DNA of 64,000 nucleotides from Solwaraspora sp. WMMD792 (GCF_029626105.1 NZ_JARUBH010000009.1:1612001-1676000), one strand, 5' to 3'; positions 1-9,778 are shown, numbered from the stretch's first letter. Translations and numbers: made by a program. Notes: a model not told the origin generated them from the sequence alone.

Positions 1-34
1 CGCCGATCGCTGAGTCGCCGCTGCCGACGATGAC

Positions 35-1177
35 TCAGGGCAGCCGCAACACCCAGCGGTACGCCTGCACCAGCCCGGTGTCGAAGCCGGCCGCCGACCC
101 CCACAGGAAGATCCGGAACCGCCGGTACATCGGCTCCCCCCAGCGCTGCACCACCTCGTCCCGGGCGAGGTCCAGCCGCCGGGCCCATTCCCGGCAGGTC
201 AGGTAGTAGTTGTGCCGGTCGTCGGCGATGCTGCACAGCTCGAACGGGGAGCGGGCGACGTGCCGCAGGTACTGGTGCAGCAGCAGCGGCGCCGACCGGC
301 CCGGATAGATGTAGCGCTTCATGAACGCCGACGCGACGTGCTTGCGCCGCATCGCCAGCGCGTCGAGGTAGACCCGCCCGCCGGGCCTGAGCAGCTCCGC
401 GTACTTGCGCAGGCTGCGGCGGTAGTCCGGCAGGTGCTCGGTCACCCCCATGTTGACGATCGCGTCGTAGCGACGCTCGTCGGTGAAGCCGAAGATGTGC
501 TGCCGCACCACCCGTACGTCGAGTTGTTCCCGCTCGAACAGGTCGACGAGGTAGCGTTCCGACTCCTTGGACAGGGTCGTGGTGGTCACCTCGATGCCGT
601 GCCTGGCCGCGTGTTCGGCGAACGCACCCCAGCCACCGCCGACCTCCAGCACCCGGTCACCCGGCTTGACCCCGATCGCCTCCAGTGCCAGGTCCATCTT
701 GCGGGTCATCGCGTCCTCGAGCGGCTCGTCGTCGGCGGCGAACACCCCCTCCGTGTAGCAGCGGTGCCGGGTGTCGAGGAAGGTCAGGAAGAACTCCGAC
801 TCCGAGTCGTAGTGGTGGGAGATCGCCCGCCGGTCGTCCTCCCGCCGGCCGCGCAGCAGCCCGGTGAAGACGCCGGAGAACCGGGCCACCGGATGCAGAT
901 CGGTGAAGAACGCCCGCATCCGCAGCGCGGCGGACAGGTCACCCTCGACGTCCAGCCAGCCCTGCAGGTACGCCACGGCGACCGCGAACTGGTCCAACGC
1001 GGCCAGCGCTCGGGCGCCACGGGGGTGGCGTACGGCGATGGTGAACTGCGGATCGCCCGGGCCGAAGCGGTGCTCTATCCCGGCGACGTCCAGTACGGCG
1101 AACGGCACCGGCCGCCGGCTGGCGAAGAATGAGTCGTATCGGCGCCGCAGAGCGCCGACCATGTCGGTGGCAGCCAC
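35..1177 (-). CDS. Cyclopropane-fatty-acyl-phospholipid synthase-like SAM methyltransferase
   Basis: A 380-residue protein of the cyclopropane fatty acid / mycolic acid cyclopropane synthase family, which adds a methylene or methyl group from SAM to acyl chains of membrane lipids. Visible are a helical N-terminal part, the HHYDSESEFF entry motif, the SAM-binding loop LEVGGGWGAFAEH and a post-loop VTEHLPDY. The usual YSCAYF active-site segment reads RCYTEGVF here, so activity may differ from classical CFA synthase. The GTG start at 1177 has no clear ribosome site; an ATG at 1162 is an alternative. It is transcribed away from thrS. Family assignment is firm, substrate unknown. Confidence 0.8.
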   Translation of the reverse strand: MAATDMVGALRRRYDSFFASRRPVPFAVLDVAGIEHRFGPGDPQFTIAVRHPRGARALAALDQFAVAVAYLQGWLDVEGDLSAALRMRAFFTDLHPVARFSGVFTGLLRGRREDDRRAISHHYDSESEFFLTFLDTRHRCYTEGVFAADDEPLEDAMTRKMDLALEAIGVKPGDRVLEVGGGWGAFAEHAARHGIEVTTTTLSKESERYLVDLFEREQLDVRVVRQHIFGFTDERRYDAIVNMGVTEHLPDYRRSLRKYAELLRPGGRVYLDALAMRRKHVASAFMKRYIYPGRSAPLLLHQYLRHVARSPFELCSIADDRHNYYLTCREWARRLDLARDEVVQRWGEPMYRRFRIFLWGSAAGFDTGLVQAYRWVLRLP

Positions 1178-1375
1178 GGCGTCAATCTAACGCCGGAACC
1201 GGGTTGACGTCAGGCGTTGCAACAGGACCGACACCCGGTCACGCCGACGGGGGGCGATAGCATCATGGCCGGCCGGGCCCGCCCCGGCTACCGGAGCACC
1301 GTCGCCGGCCCGTGCCGGACCACCGATCCACCGAGCCACCGTACGTACCGATTCATCGACCGTGAGGAGTCCGTC

Positions 1376-3433
1376 GTGTCCGCAAGCGCAGCCAGTCCCC
1401 AGGCCGAACCCGTCGTGGTCCCGGCCGGGACCACGGCCGCGGACGCGATCGCCGCCGCCGGTCTGCCGGTGAACGGCCCGAAGGCGATCGTCGTGGTCCG
1501 CGACCCCGACGGCACCCTGCGCGACCTGGACTGGTCGCCGGACGCCGACACCGGTGTCGAGCCGGTGGCCCTGGACTCCCCGGACGGGCTCGCGGTGCTG
1601 CGCCACTCCACCGCGCACGTGCTGGCCCAGGCGGTGCAGGATCTGTTCCCGGAGGCCAAGCTGGGTATCGGCCCGCCGATCACCAACGGCTTCTACTACG
1701 ACTTCGACGTCGCCCAGCCGTTCCAGCCCGAGGACCTGGACAAGCTGGAAAAGCGGATGCAGGAGATCATCAAGTCCGGGCAGCGGTTCCGGCGGCGGCG
1801 GTTCGCCGACCTCGACGCCGCCCGGGCGGAACTCGCCGACGAGCCGTACAAACTCGAGCTGGTCGACGTCAAGGGCACCGCCGACTTCGACGCCAGCGAG
1901 GTGATGGAGGTCGGCGGCGGCGAGCTGACCATCTACGACAACCTCGACCCGAGCTCCGGTAAGACCTGCTGGTCGGACCTGTGCCGGGGCCCGCACCTGC
2001 CGTCCACCCGGCTGATCGGCGCGGTCAAGCTGATGCGCAGCGCGGCGGCGTACTGGCGGGGATCCGAGCGCAACCCGCAGCTGCAGCGGATCTACGGCAC
2101 CGCCTGGCCGACCCGCGACGCGCTCAAGGCGTACCTGAAACTGCTCGACGAGGCCGCCCGCCGTGACCACCGCAAGCTCGGCGCGGACCTCGACCTGTTC
2201 AGCTTCCCGGACGAGATCGGCTCCGGGCTGGCGGTGTTCCACCCCAAGGGCGGCATCATCCGTCGGGAGCTGGAGGACTACTCGCGCCGCCGGCACGAGC
2301 AGGCCGGGTACGAGTTCGTCTACTCCCCGCACATCAGCAAGTCCCAGCTGTTCGAGACCTCGGGGCACCTGCCGTACTACTCCGACACCATGTTCCCGCC
2401 GGCGGAGATGGAAGGCGCGCAGTACTACCTCAAGGCGATGAACTGCCCGATGCACAACCTGATCTTCCGGTCGCGGGGGCGGTCGTACCGGGAGTTGCCG
2501 CTGCGGCTGTTCGAGTTCGGCACCGTCTACCGGTACGAGAAGTCCGGCGTGGTGCACGGGCTGACCCGGGTGCGCGGGTTGACCATGGACGACTCGCACA
2601 TCTACTGCACCCGGGAGCAGATGCCCGGCGAGCTGCGCTCGCTGCTCGCCTTCGTGCTCGACCTGCTGCGCGACTACGGACTCGACGACTTCTACCTGGA
2701 GCTGTCCACCCGCGACGACTCGGACAAGTTCATCGGCGACCCGGCCGAGTGGGCCGACGCCACCGAGACCCTGCGGCAGGCGGCCATCGACTCGGGTCTG
2801 GAGCTGGTGCCCGACCCGGGCGGCGCGGCCTTCTACGGCCCGAAGATCTCGGTGCAGGCCCGTGACGCGATCGGCCGGACCTGGCAGATGTCCACCATCC
2901 AGCTGGACTTCAACCAGCCGAAGCGGTTCGGCCTGGAGTACCAGGCCGCCGACGGCACCCGGCAGCAGCCGATGATGATTCACCGGGCGTTGTTCGGCTC
3001 GATCGAGCGGTTCTTCGGCATCCTCACCGAGCACTACGCCGGCGCGTTTCCGGCCTGGCTGGCGCCGGTGCAGGTGATCGGCATCCCGATCCGTACCGAC
3101 CACGGCGACTACCTGGCCGAGTTCGTTGCCATGCTGCGGGCCGAGGGCATCCGGGCCGAGGTGGACTTCTCCGACGACCGGATGCAGAAGAAGATCCGCA
3201 CCGCCCAGCAGCAGAAGGTGCCGTTCATGGCGATCGCCGGCGACGCCGACGTGTCGGCCGGGACCGTCTCCTTCCGCTACCGTGACGGTTCACAGCGTAA
3301 CGGAGTGCCGTTGGCTGAGGCGGTGGCGCACGTCGTCGACGTGGTGCGGTCCCGGACCAACGTCAACCCGACTGCGACCGTACCCGACAGTCAGCCGGGG
3401 TCCGACGGGCAGCCGGGGTCCGACGGGCAGTGA
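1376..3433 (+). CDS. thrS: Threonyl-tRNA synthetase
   Basis: Charges tRNA-Thr; cytosolic class II synthetase of 685 residues. In order: an N-terminal TGS-like domain, the editing domain with HSTAHVLAQ (near residue 77), the catalytic core with the zinc ligand Cys in AMNCPMHN (near 356), class II motif 3 around GSIERFFG (near 540), and the anticodon-binding domain. The GTG start at 1376 is chosen because GAGGAG lies 6 nt upstream; the frame stays open further upstream but without a matching site. The protein ends in an unusual duplicated QPGSDG tail. It heads the conserved thrS-HIT-pgsA-patA-pimA neighbourhood known from mycobacteria. Confidence 0.97.
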   Translation: MSASAASPQAEPVVVPAGTTAADAIAAAGLPVNGPKAIVVVRDPDGTLRDLDWSPDADTGVEPVALDSPDGLAVLRHSTAHVLAQAVQDLFPEAKLGIGPPITNGFYYDFDVAQPFQPEDLDKLEKRMQEIIKSGQRFRRRRFADLDAARAELADEPYKLELVDVKGTADFDASEVMEVGGGELTIYDNLDPSSGKTCWSDLCRGPHLPSTRLIGAVKLMRSAAAYWRGSERNPQLQRIYGTAWPTRDALKAYLKLLDEAARRDHRKLGADLDLFSFPDEIGSGLAVFHPKGGIIRRELEDYSRRRHEQAGYEFVYSPHISKSQLFETSGHLPYYSDTMFPPAEMEGAQYYLKAMNCPMHNLIFRSRGRSYRELPLRLFEFGTVYRYEKSGVVHGLTRVRGLTMDDSHIYCTREQMPGELRSLLAFVLDLLRDYGLDDFYLELSTRDDSDKFIGDPAEWADATETLRQAAIDSGLELVPDPGGAAFYGPKISVQARDAIGRTWQMSTIQLDFNQPKRFGLEYQAADGTRQQPMMIHRALFGSIERFFGILTEHYAGAFPAWLAPVQVIGIPIRTDHGDYLAEFVAMLRAEGIRAEVDFSDDRMQKKIRTAQQQKVPFMAIAGDADVSAGTVSFRYRDGSQRNGVPLAEAVAHVVDVVRSRTNVNPTATVPDSQPGSDGQPGSDGQ
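3392..3427 (+). repeat. 18-bp tandem duplication inside thrS 3' end
   Basis: Two perfect head-to-tail 18-bp units (3392-3409 and 3410-3427) encode QPGSDG twice at the extreme C-terminus of threonyl-tRNA synthetase, just before the stop codon. This looks like slippage or unequal exchange in a tolerated disordered tail. Confidence 0.85.
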
Positions 3434-3484
3434 GCCGGCCTGCCGTCGGGTGAGTCCGGTCGGCCGAGCCCGTACGATCATGGG

Positions 3485-4024
3485 GTGACTGGCACGACCG
3501 GACAACCGGGCCCGGATGGCCTGGAACGACTCTGGACTCCGCACCGGATGGCGTACATCTCCGGCGCGGACCGGCCCGACGGCGGCTACGACTCGCCGAC
3601 CGGCTGCCCGTTCTGCCTGGCCCCCGGCCGACCGGCCGAGCAGAGTCTGGTGGTGGCCCGGGGCGAGCGGGTCTTCGCCGTGCTCAACCTCTACCCGTAC
3701 AACCCCGGTCACCTGCTGATCTGCCCGTACCGGCACGTCGCGGACTACCCGGAGCTGGACCGGGCCGAGACCGCCGAGCTGGCCGAGTTCACCCAGACCG
3801 CGATGCGGGTGATCCGCGCCGTGAGCAGCGCGCACGGCTTCAACATCGGGATGAACCAGGGTGGGGTCGCCGGTGCCGGCATCGCCGCCCACCTGCACCA
3901 GCACGTGGTGCCCCGGTGGGGCGGAGACGCCAACTTCATGCCGGTGATCGGCCGTACCAAGGTGCTGCCGCAGCTGCTCGCCGACACCCGCGACCTGTTC
4001 AGCGGGGCGTGGCCGGCCAACTGA
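3485..4024 (+). CDS. HIT-family AP4A phosphorylase-like protein
   Basis: A 179-residue histidine-triad protein with HLHQHVVPRW around residues 136-145, matching H-x-H-x-H-x-x. The closest known type is the mycobacterial Rv2613c enzyme (diadenosine tetraphosphate phosphorylase), which also sits directly after thrS and before pgsA; that synteny is the main reason for the specific call. An N-terminal CPFC motif may bind zinc. The GTG start at 3485 follows thrS by 51 nt. It is followed by a 12-bp hairpin and a convergent GTPase gene. Confidence 0.85.
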   Translation: MTGTTGQPGPDGLERLWTPHRMAYISGADRPDGGYDSPTGCPFCLAPGRPAEQSLVVARGERVFAVLNLYPYNPGHLLICPYRHVADYPELDRAETAELAEFTQTAMRVIRAVSSAHGFNIGMNQGGVAGAGIAAHLHQHVVPRWGGDANFMPVIGRTKVLPQLLADTRDLFSGAWPAN

Positions 4025-4036
4025 CCGGCCACGCCC
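4005..4036. terminator. Bidirectional hairpin terminator
   Basis: Perfect 12-bp arms (4005-4016 and 4025-4036) around an 8-nt loop, spanning the stop codon of the HIT gene and lying 10 bp before the stop of the convergent EF-G-like gene. There is no U-tract, as usual for high-GC actinobacteria. Confidence 0.6.
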
Positions 4037-4046
4037 GGCCCGGCCG

Positions 4047-6173
4047 TCACCGGCTGGTCGGTGCCGGCTCGTAGCGGGCGAACGCCCGGCGGAACGTGCC
4101 GGCACCTCCGGTGATCGAGCGCAGCTCCACCGCGTACCGCAGCAGCTCGGTCGCCGGCACCTCGGCGCGGATCACCGTCCGGTCGCCGGAGTCGTCGTCG
4201 CTGGTGGTGCCGAGCACCCGGGCGCGTCGGCCGGCCAGGTCGCCGAGCACCGACCCGACCGCACCGTTCGGCACCCGCACCATGATCGCATCGACCGGTT
4301 CCAGCAGCGTCGGCCGGCCGGTGGTGGCCGCGTCCCGCAGGGCCAGCGCCCCGGCGGTCTGGAACGCCGCGTCCGACGAGTCGACCGGATGTGCCTTGCC
4401 GTCCACCAGGGTCACCCGCAGGTCGACCACCGGATGTCCGCTGACCACGCCCCGGTCCATCTGGGCCCGTACGCCCTTCTCCACCGACGGGATGTAGTTG
4501 TGCGGCACCGCCCCGCCGACCACCCGGTCGACGAACTCGAAGCCGCTGCCCTCCGGAAGCGGCTCCACCTCGATGTCGCACACCGCGTACTGTCCGTGCC
4601 CGCCGGACTGCTTCACATGCCGTCCGTGCCCCCGGGCCGGCGCGGTGAACGTCTCCCGCAGCGGCACCCGGACCGGCTCGACGTCCACCTCGACGCCGCC
4701 GGAGCGCAGCCGGTCCAACAACACGTCGGCGTGCGCCTCGCCCATGCACCACAGCACCAGTTGGCGGGTCTCGGCGTTGCGTTCCAGCCGCAGCGTCGGA
4801 TCACCGGCGACCAGCCGGCCCAGGTTGCGGGCCATCGCGTCCTCATCCGACCGGGTACGGGCGACGACCGCCACCGGCAGCAGTGGTTCGGGCATCTCCC
4901 ACGGCTCGACCAGCAGCGGATCCGTGGCCGCCGAGATGGTGTCACCGGTCTCCGCGCTGCCCGACTTGGTCAACGCGCAGATGTCCCCAGCGACGCAGAA
5001 CTCGACCTCCCGCAGCTGGGCACCCAGTGGGCTGTAGATGTGCGCCGCCCGTTCATCGGCGTCGTGGTCGGGGTGGCCCCGCTGGCTGAGGCCATGCCCG
5101 GCCACGTGCACGGTACGGTCGGTGCGCAGCGTGCCGGAGAAGACCCGGACCAGCGACACCCGGCCGACGTGCCGGTCGACGGTGGTCCGGACCACCTCGG
5201 CGACCAGCGGACCGGCCGGGTCGCAGCCCAGCGGCGGCCGGGGCGTGCCGTCCAGCCCGGTCACCGCAGGCAGGGTGTGCTCGGGCGGTGCCGGGAACGC
5301 GGCGGTCAACAGCCACAGCAGCGCGTCGAGCCCGACCCCGGTGTGGGCGCAGACCGGCAGCACCGGATGGAAGTGGCCCCGGGCCACCGCCGTCTCCAGG
5401 TCGTCGACCAGCATTTTCGGGTCGAGCTGCTCGCCGGCGAGGTACCGGTCGAGCAGGGTCTCGTCCTCGCTCTCGGCGATGATCCCCTCGATCAGTTCGT
5501 CGCGTGCCTCGGTGATCGCCGGCAGGTGCTCCGGGTCCGGCTCCCGCACCTGCGGGGGATGGCCGGTCGAGTAGTCCAGCACCTGCCGGGCGAGCAGGTC
5601 CAGCAGCCCGGCGATGCCCACCCCGTCGTCGGCGAGCATCGGCAGGTGCAGCGGCAGCACGTTGTCGCCGAAGACCCGCTGACACAACGCGACGGTCTCG
5701 TCGACGTCGGCGCGCGGATGGTCGAGCCGGGTGAGCGCCACCGCCCGGGGCATGCCGACCGCCGCGCACTCCTCCCACAGCGCGGCGGTGGCCGCGTCCA
5801 TCCCGTCCGCCGCGCAGACCACGAACAGCGCGGCATCGGCGGCGCGTAGCCCGGCCCGCAGCTCGCCGACGAAGTCCGCGTACCCCGGGGTGTCCAACAG
5901 GTTGACCTTGACGTCGCGGTGGAACAGCGGCGCGCAGGTCAACGCGACCGAGCGTTGCTGGCGTATCGCGGCCGGGTCGTGGTCGCAGACCGTCGTGCCG
6001 TCCGAGACCTGCCCCGCCCGGCTGATCGTCCCGGTGGCGGCCAGCAGCGCCTCGATCAACGTGGTCTTGCCGGCACCGGAGTGCCCGACCAGCACCACGT
6101 TGCGGATCCGGTCGGGATCGGTGACCACCGCAACGGACCCGGCGGGCCCCCTGTCGTGGTTCTTCTGCGCCAT
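4047..6173 (-). CDS. EF-G-like translational GTPase (EF-G2/FusA2 type)
   Basis: A 708-residue paralogue of elongation factor G. Visible are the P-loop GHSGAGKTT, the G3 motif DTPGYADF, EF-G domain II, and C-terminal EF-G IV/V domains with PHNYIPSVEKG. The G4 motif, NKxD in canonical EF-G, reads TRLD (ALTRLDHPRAD). This family resembles mycobacterial FusA2 (Rv0120c); its job is not settled and it is not the housekeeping EF-G. The ATG at 6173 is preceded by AGGAGGTG at ideal distance, so an upstream in-frame extension to 6302 is rejected. It is divergent from pgsA. Confidence 0.88.
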   Translation of the reverse strand: MAQKNHDRGPAGSVAVVTDPDRIRNVVLVGHSGAGKTTLIEALLAATGTISRAGQVSDGTTVCDHDPAAIRQQRSVALTCAPLFHRDVKVNLLDTPGYADFVGELRAGLRAADAALFVVCAADGMDAATAALWEECAAVGMPRAVALTRLDHPRADVDETVALCQRVFGDNVLPLHLPMLADDGVGIAGLLDLLARQVLDYSTGHPPQVREPDPEHLPAITEARDELIEGIIAESEDETLLDRYLAGEQLDPKMLVDDLETAVARGHFHPVLPVCAHTGVGLDALLWLLTAAFPAPPEHTLPAVTGLDGTPRPPLGCDPAGPLVAEVVRTTVDRHVGRVSLVRVFSGTLRTDRTVHVAGHGLSQRGHPDHDADERAAHIYSPLGAQLREVEFCVAGDICALTKSGSAETGDTISAATDPLLVEPWEMPEPLLPVAVVARTRSDEDAMARNLGRLVAGDPTLRLERNAETRQLVLWCMGEAHADVLLDRLRSGGVEVDVEPVRVPLRETFTAPARGHGRHVKQSGGHGQYAVCDIEVEPLPEGSGFEFVDRVVGGAVPHNYIPSVEKGVRAQMDRGVVSGHPVVDLRVTLVDGKAHPVDSSDAAFQTAGALALRDAATTGRPTLLEPVDAIMVRVPNGAVGSVLGDLAGRRARVLGTTSDDDSGDRTVIRAEVPATELLRYAVELRSITGGAGTFRRAFARYEPAPTSR

Positions 6174-6486
6174 GACTGCGCACCTCCTGGCTGCCTGACT
6201 GGGTGGGGTGACCGCGCTGCGGACCAGGCCGTGCTCCGGTCCTGACCGGAACGGCCGGCCGGGACCGCAGAGGATGACCGCGGGGTGATTCCGCGGCGAC
6301 ATCTTCAGACGGGCGGGACCTGCTCGGTAACGTGAACCGTGCCCGGGTGAGCTCGCTCACGTTCACGTGTCGATCCCACACCCGCGACGCGCCGTACACA
6401 AGTCCGGCGCGCGAGGTGACCGCCACCGGTTCACGTTCGTGGCCACCGTGCCGACCCTTTCCGTCGACCGTTATCGTGGGACCGCC
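6174..6486. promoter_or_regulatory. Divergent intergenic region with repeated GTTCACGT elements
   Basis: The 313-bp gap between the EF-G-like gene and pgsA has no credible gene. It contains an inverted pair ACGTGAAC (6330-6337) and GTTCACGT (6361-6368), a nested dyad GTGAGC-TC-GCTCAC (6347-6360), and a third copy GTTCACGTTC (6429-6438) close to the pgsA start. These are candidate operator sites for one or both genes; the cognate regulator is unknown. Confidence 0.45.
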
Positions 6487-7134
6487 ATGGCGAAGATCTT
6501 CAGAGTGTCCGTCCGCGCGGGCATGACCCGGGTGATCGAGCCGGTAGCCCGCGGACTGCTCGGCGCAGGGATATCGCCGAATGCGGTCACGGTCGCCGGC
6601 ACCGTCGGTGTGCTCGTCGGGGCGATCGGCTTCGGCGCCCGTGGCCACCTGATCACCGGTCTGGTGATCGTCACGCTGTCCGCCCTGACCGACGTGCTGG
6701 ACGGCACGATGGCCCGGCTACGCGGCGGATCGAGCACCTTCGGCGCATTCCTCGACTCGAGCATGGACCGGATCGCCGATGGGGCGATCTTCGGCTCGGT
6801 GGCGTACTGGCTCGCGGTCAGCGGCAACCGGGCGGGTGCGGTCGCGGCGCTGATCTGCCTGGTCGCCGGCGGCATCGTGTCCTACGTGAAGGCGCGCGCC
6901 GAAGGGCTCGGGATGACCTGCAACGTCGGCGTCGCCGAACGGGCCGAGCGGCTGATCCTGGTCGGCGTCGGCGGTCTGCTCAGCGGCCTCGGTGTCGGCT
7001 GGGGGCTGCCGGCCGCGCTCTGGTTGCTCGCCGCGCTGTCGCTGGTGACGATCTGGCAGCGGATCGCCCACGTCCACCAGCAGACCGCCGCCGCAGCGGG
7101 CTCCCGGGAGGCGGCGCAGGGCGTGGACGCGTGA
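6487..7134 (+). CDS. pgsA: Phosphatidylinositol phosphate synthase
   Basis: A 215-residue integral membrane CDP-alcohol phosphotransferase. It condenses CDP-diacylglycerol with inositol 1-phosphate to make PI phosphate, the base of PI mannosides and lipomannan. The full signature DGx2ARx8Gx3Dx3D is present around residues 72-94 and about six hydrophobic segments are visible. The ATG at 6487 begins the recognisable domain (MAKIFRVSVRAG). The inositol-specific call rests on the following patA and pimA genes, which it overlaps by 4 bp (GTGA). Confidence 0.93.
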   Translation: MAKIFRVSVRAGMTRVIEPVARGLLGAGISPNAVTVAGTVGVLVGAIGFGARGHLITGLVIVTLSALTDVLDGTMARLRGGSSTFGAFLDSSMDRIADGAIFGSVAYWLAVSGNRAGAVAALICLVAGGIVSYVKARAEGLGMTCNVGVAERAERLILVGVGGLLSGLGVGWGLPAALWLLAALSLVTIWQRIAHVHQQTAAAAGSREAAQGVDA

Positions 7135-8063
7135 CCCCGGTCGAGCTCGGCTACGCGGCGGCCTGGCGGCTGATCCGGACGCTGCCGCGGCCGGCCGCCG
7201 CCGCCCTGTTCCGCGTCGGCGCCGACCGGGCGCACCGGCGCGGCGCGGCGTCGGTGCGCCGGCTCGCCGCCAACCTGCGCCGCGTGGTCGGCCCGGATCT
7301 GCCGGCGGCCGAGTTCGACCAGCTCACCCGGGACGCGGTGCGTTCGTACGCCCGGTACTGGATGGAGATGTTCCGGCTGCCGTCACTCAGCCGGCAGCAG
7401 CGGCTCGCCGGTTTCCACCTGGCCGGTGGGGAGATGCTCGCCGCCAACGTGGCCGCCGGCCGGGGCTCGGTGGTGGCACTGCCGCACGCCGGCAACTGGG
7501 ACGCGGCGGGTGCCTGGGTGGCGGCCAACGACTGGCCGCTGACCACGGTCGCCGAACGGCTGCGACCGGAAGGCGTCTACAACCGGTTCGTCGCCGTCCG
7601 GCAACGACTCGGCATGGAGATCATCCCGGCCACCGGCGGTCCCCGGCCGCCGTTCGACGTCCTGCTCGACCGGCTCGACGCCGGCCACGTCGTGCCGCTG
7701 CTGGCCGACCGTGACCTGTCCGCCCGGGGTGTCGAGGTCAGCTTCTTCGGCGGCCGGACCCGGATGCCGGCCGGCCCGGCGCTGCTCGCGCTGCGTACCG
7801 GTGCCCCGCTCTACGTCACCACCATGTGGTTCGAGCCGGACCGCGCACACGGCGCGTTGGACGGGCCGGTGCCGCTGCCCGACCCGTCGGTCGGCCCGCT
7901 GGACGTGCGGGTCCGCCTGCTGACCCAGCAGATCGCCGACCGGCTGGCGGCCGGTATCGCCCGCCACCCGCAGGACTGGCACATGATGCAGCGGCTGTGG
8001 CTGGACGAGCGGCCCGACCCCGACCGGGACCGGTCGGGCAGCGCGGCCACCGGGCCGGGATGA
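7131..8063 (+). CDS. patA: Phosphatidylinositol mannoside acyltransferase
   Basis: A 310-residue LpxL/HtrB-family acyltransferase. In mycobacteria the orthologue (Rv2611c) acylates the 2-mannose of PIM1/PIM2 at the inner membrane face. The catalytic HX4D motif HAGNWD is seen at residues 119-124, followed by the LADRDLSARG and FFGGRTRMPAGPA blocks typical of the family. The GTG start overlaps the pgsA stop by 4 bp, implying translational coupling. The C-terminal tail is short and charged. Confidence 0.92.
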   Translation: MTPVELGYAAAWRLIRTLPRPAAAALFRVGADRAHRRGAASVRRLAANLRRVVGPDLPAAEFDQLTRDAVRSYARYWMEMFRLPSLSRQQRLAGFHLAGGEMLAANVAAGRGSVVALPHAGNWDAAGAWVAANDWPLTTVAERLRPEGVYNRFVAVRQRLGMEIIPATGGPRPPFDVLLDRLDAGHVVPLLADRDLSARGVEVSFFGGRTRMPAGPALLALRTGAPLYVTTMWFEPDRAHGALDGPVPLPDPSVGPLDVRVRLLTQQIADRLAAGIARHPQDWHMMQRLWLDERPDPDRDRSGSAATGPG

Positions 8064-8076
8064 GCGGGGGGCCACC

Positions 8077-9237
8077 GTGCGGATCGGCATCGTGTGCCCG
8101 TACTCCTTCGACGTCCCCGGAGGGGTGCAGAACCACGTCGTCGACCTCGCTGAGGCGCTGATCGATCTCGGCCACGAGGTGAGCGTGCTGGCACCGGCGG
8201 ACGAGGACGCCGCGCTGCCGCCGTACGTGGTGGCCGCCGGCCGCTCGGTGCCGGTGCCGTACAACGGCTCGGTGGCCCGGGTGAGTTTCGGCCCGGTGGT
8301 CACCGCCCGGGTCCGGCGCTGGCTCAACCGTGGCCAGTTCGACGTGCTGCACGTGCACGAGCCGTTCGCGCTCAGCGTCAGCCTGCTCGCGGTGCTCTGC
8401 GCCAGGGGTCCGGTGGTGGCCACCTTCCACACCGCGATGACCAGGTCCCGGGCGCTGGCCGCCGCGCAGGGCATGCTGCAGCTGGTGCTGGAGAAGATCA
8501 CCGCCCGGATCGCGGTGTCGGCGCTGGCCCGCAGGGTGCAGGTCGAACACCTCGACGGCGGCGCGGTGGAGATCCCCAACGGGGTGGCGGTGGCGAAGTA
8601 CGCCAGCGCCGAGCCGCTGCCCGGCTGGCCTGGCGACTGCGGTCCGGGCACCGGCGGCACGCTCGGCTTCCTCGGCCGGTTCACCGAGCCGCGCAAGGGC
8701 TTCGGTCTGCTCCGTGAGGCGTTCGTCGCGCTGGCCCCGGACCGCCCCGGGCTGCGGCTGCTGGTGGCCGGTCCGGGCCGGCCCGACGACCTGTACGCCG
8801 CCGTCCCGGCCGGGCTGCGCGACCGGGTGACCTTCCTCGGGCTGGTGTCGGAGCCGGACAAGGCCCGGATGCTGCGCAGCGTGCACCTCTACGTCGCGCC
8901 GAACATCGGCGGTGAGTCGTTCGGCATGATCCTCACCGAGGCGATGGCCGCCGGCGCGGCGGTGGTCGCCAGTGACCTGGACGCGTTCCGCCGGGTGCTC
9001 GACGACGGCCGGGCCGGGGAACTGTTTCCCACCGGTGACCCGGTGGCGCTGCGCCGGGCCGTCGCCCGGCTGCTGGACGACACGCCGCGCCGGGAAGCGC
9101 TCGCCGGCCACGCCCGGCAGGTGGTGGCGACCTTCGACTGGCCCGCGGTGGCCCGCCAGGTGCTGGAGGTGTACGCCGCCGCGATCGAAGCCACCGACGG
9201 GCGGGTGCTCTACCAGGAGTGGGCGGAGCCACCATGA
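8077..9237 (+). CDS. pimA: Phosphatidyl-myo-inositol alpha-mannosyltransferase
   Basis: A 386-residue GT4 glycosyltransferase with two Rossmann domains. It transfers mannose from GDP-mannose to the inositol of PI, the first committed step to PIMs. Visible are the N-terminal glycine-rich PGGVQNHV loop, the HVHEPF motif, and the C-terminal donor-binding GGESFGMILTEAMAAG with the EX7E-type glutamates near residues 280-290. The GTG start lies 13 nt after patA, in the same transcription unit. Confidence 0.95.
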   Translation: MRIGIVCPYSFDVPGGVQNHVVDLAEALIDLGHEVSVLAPADEDAALPPYVVAAGRSVPVPYNGSVARVSFGPVVTARVRRWLNRGQFDVLHVHEPFALSVSLLAVLCARGPVVATFHTAMTRSRALAAAQGMLQLVLEKITARIAVSALARRVQVEHLDGGAVEIPNGVAVAKYASAEPLPGWPGDCGPGTGGTLGFLGRFTEPRKGFGLLREAFVALAPDRPGLRLLVAGPGRPDDLYAAVPAGLRDRVTFLGLVSEPDKARMLRSVHLYVAPNIGGESFGMILTEAMAAGAAVVASDLDAFRRVLDDGRAGELFPTGDPVALRRAVARLLDDTPRREALAGHARQVVATFDWPAVARQVLEVYAAAIEATDGRVLYQEWAEPP

Positions 9238-9271
9238 TCGGGTCCACGGGGCCTACGCCGGCGGCACTACG

Positions 9272-9778
9272 ATGCCGGGAATGCGGTGGGTGGTCGGTGT
9301 GAGCGTCGCGGTCGTCCTGCTGTCGGCGTACCTCACCTGGACCGCGGCCCGGGTGGACCGGCTGCATGTCCGGGTGGCGGCGGCCGCCCGGGCGCTCGAC
9401 GCGCACCTGCTGCGCCGGGCGGCGGCCGCTGCGGTGCTCGCCGAGGAGCAGTACGCGGTGGAGCTGTACGCGGCGGCCCGGATCGCGTTGGACGCCGCGT
9501 CGCCGGAGGAACGTGAGGCCGCCGAGAACGACCTCACCCGGCAGTTGCGGGCGACGGCGCTGACCAGCCCGGATCCGGCGACCGAGGCGGTGGTGGTGGC
9601 CAGCCGCCGGCTGGTGCTGGCCCGTCAACTGCACACCGATCTGGTCCGCGACGCGTTGCTGGCCCGCCGGCGGCCGCTGGTGCGGCTGCTGCGCTTCGGC
9701 CGCCGGCACGACGAACCCCGCTACTTCGACATCGACGATCCGACCCTTACCCGGGTGGTGGATCCGACCCGCCGGTGA
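9272..9778 (+). CDS. Membrane-anchored conserved protein of unknown function
   Basis: About 168 residues with one N-terminal transmembrane helix (VVGVSVAVVLLSAYLTW) followed by an Ala/Arg/Leu-rich helical, probably coiled-coil region and a short acidic end (RYFDIDDPTLTRVV). I do not recognise a domain. The position directly after pimA corresponds to mycobacterial Rv2609c, a membrane protein that also carries a NUDIX domain; no NUDIX box is present here. A second in-frame ATG at 9281 is equally possible. Confidence 0.7.
   Translation: MPGMRWVVGVSVAVVLLSAYLTWTAARVDRLHVRVAAAARALDAHLLRRAAAAAVLAEEQYAVELYAAARIALDAASPEEREAAENDLTRQLRATALTSPDPATEAVVVASRRLVLARQLHTDLVRDALLARRRPLVRLLRFGRRHDEPRYFDIDDPTLTRVVDPTRR

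Noticed and set aside
1217-1375. N-terminal extension of threonyl-tRNA synthetase from an upstream ATG
   Set aside because: The extension has no ThrRS similarity, and the GTG at 1376 has an excellent GAGGAG site.
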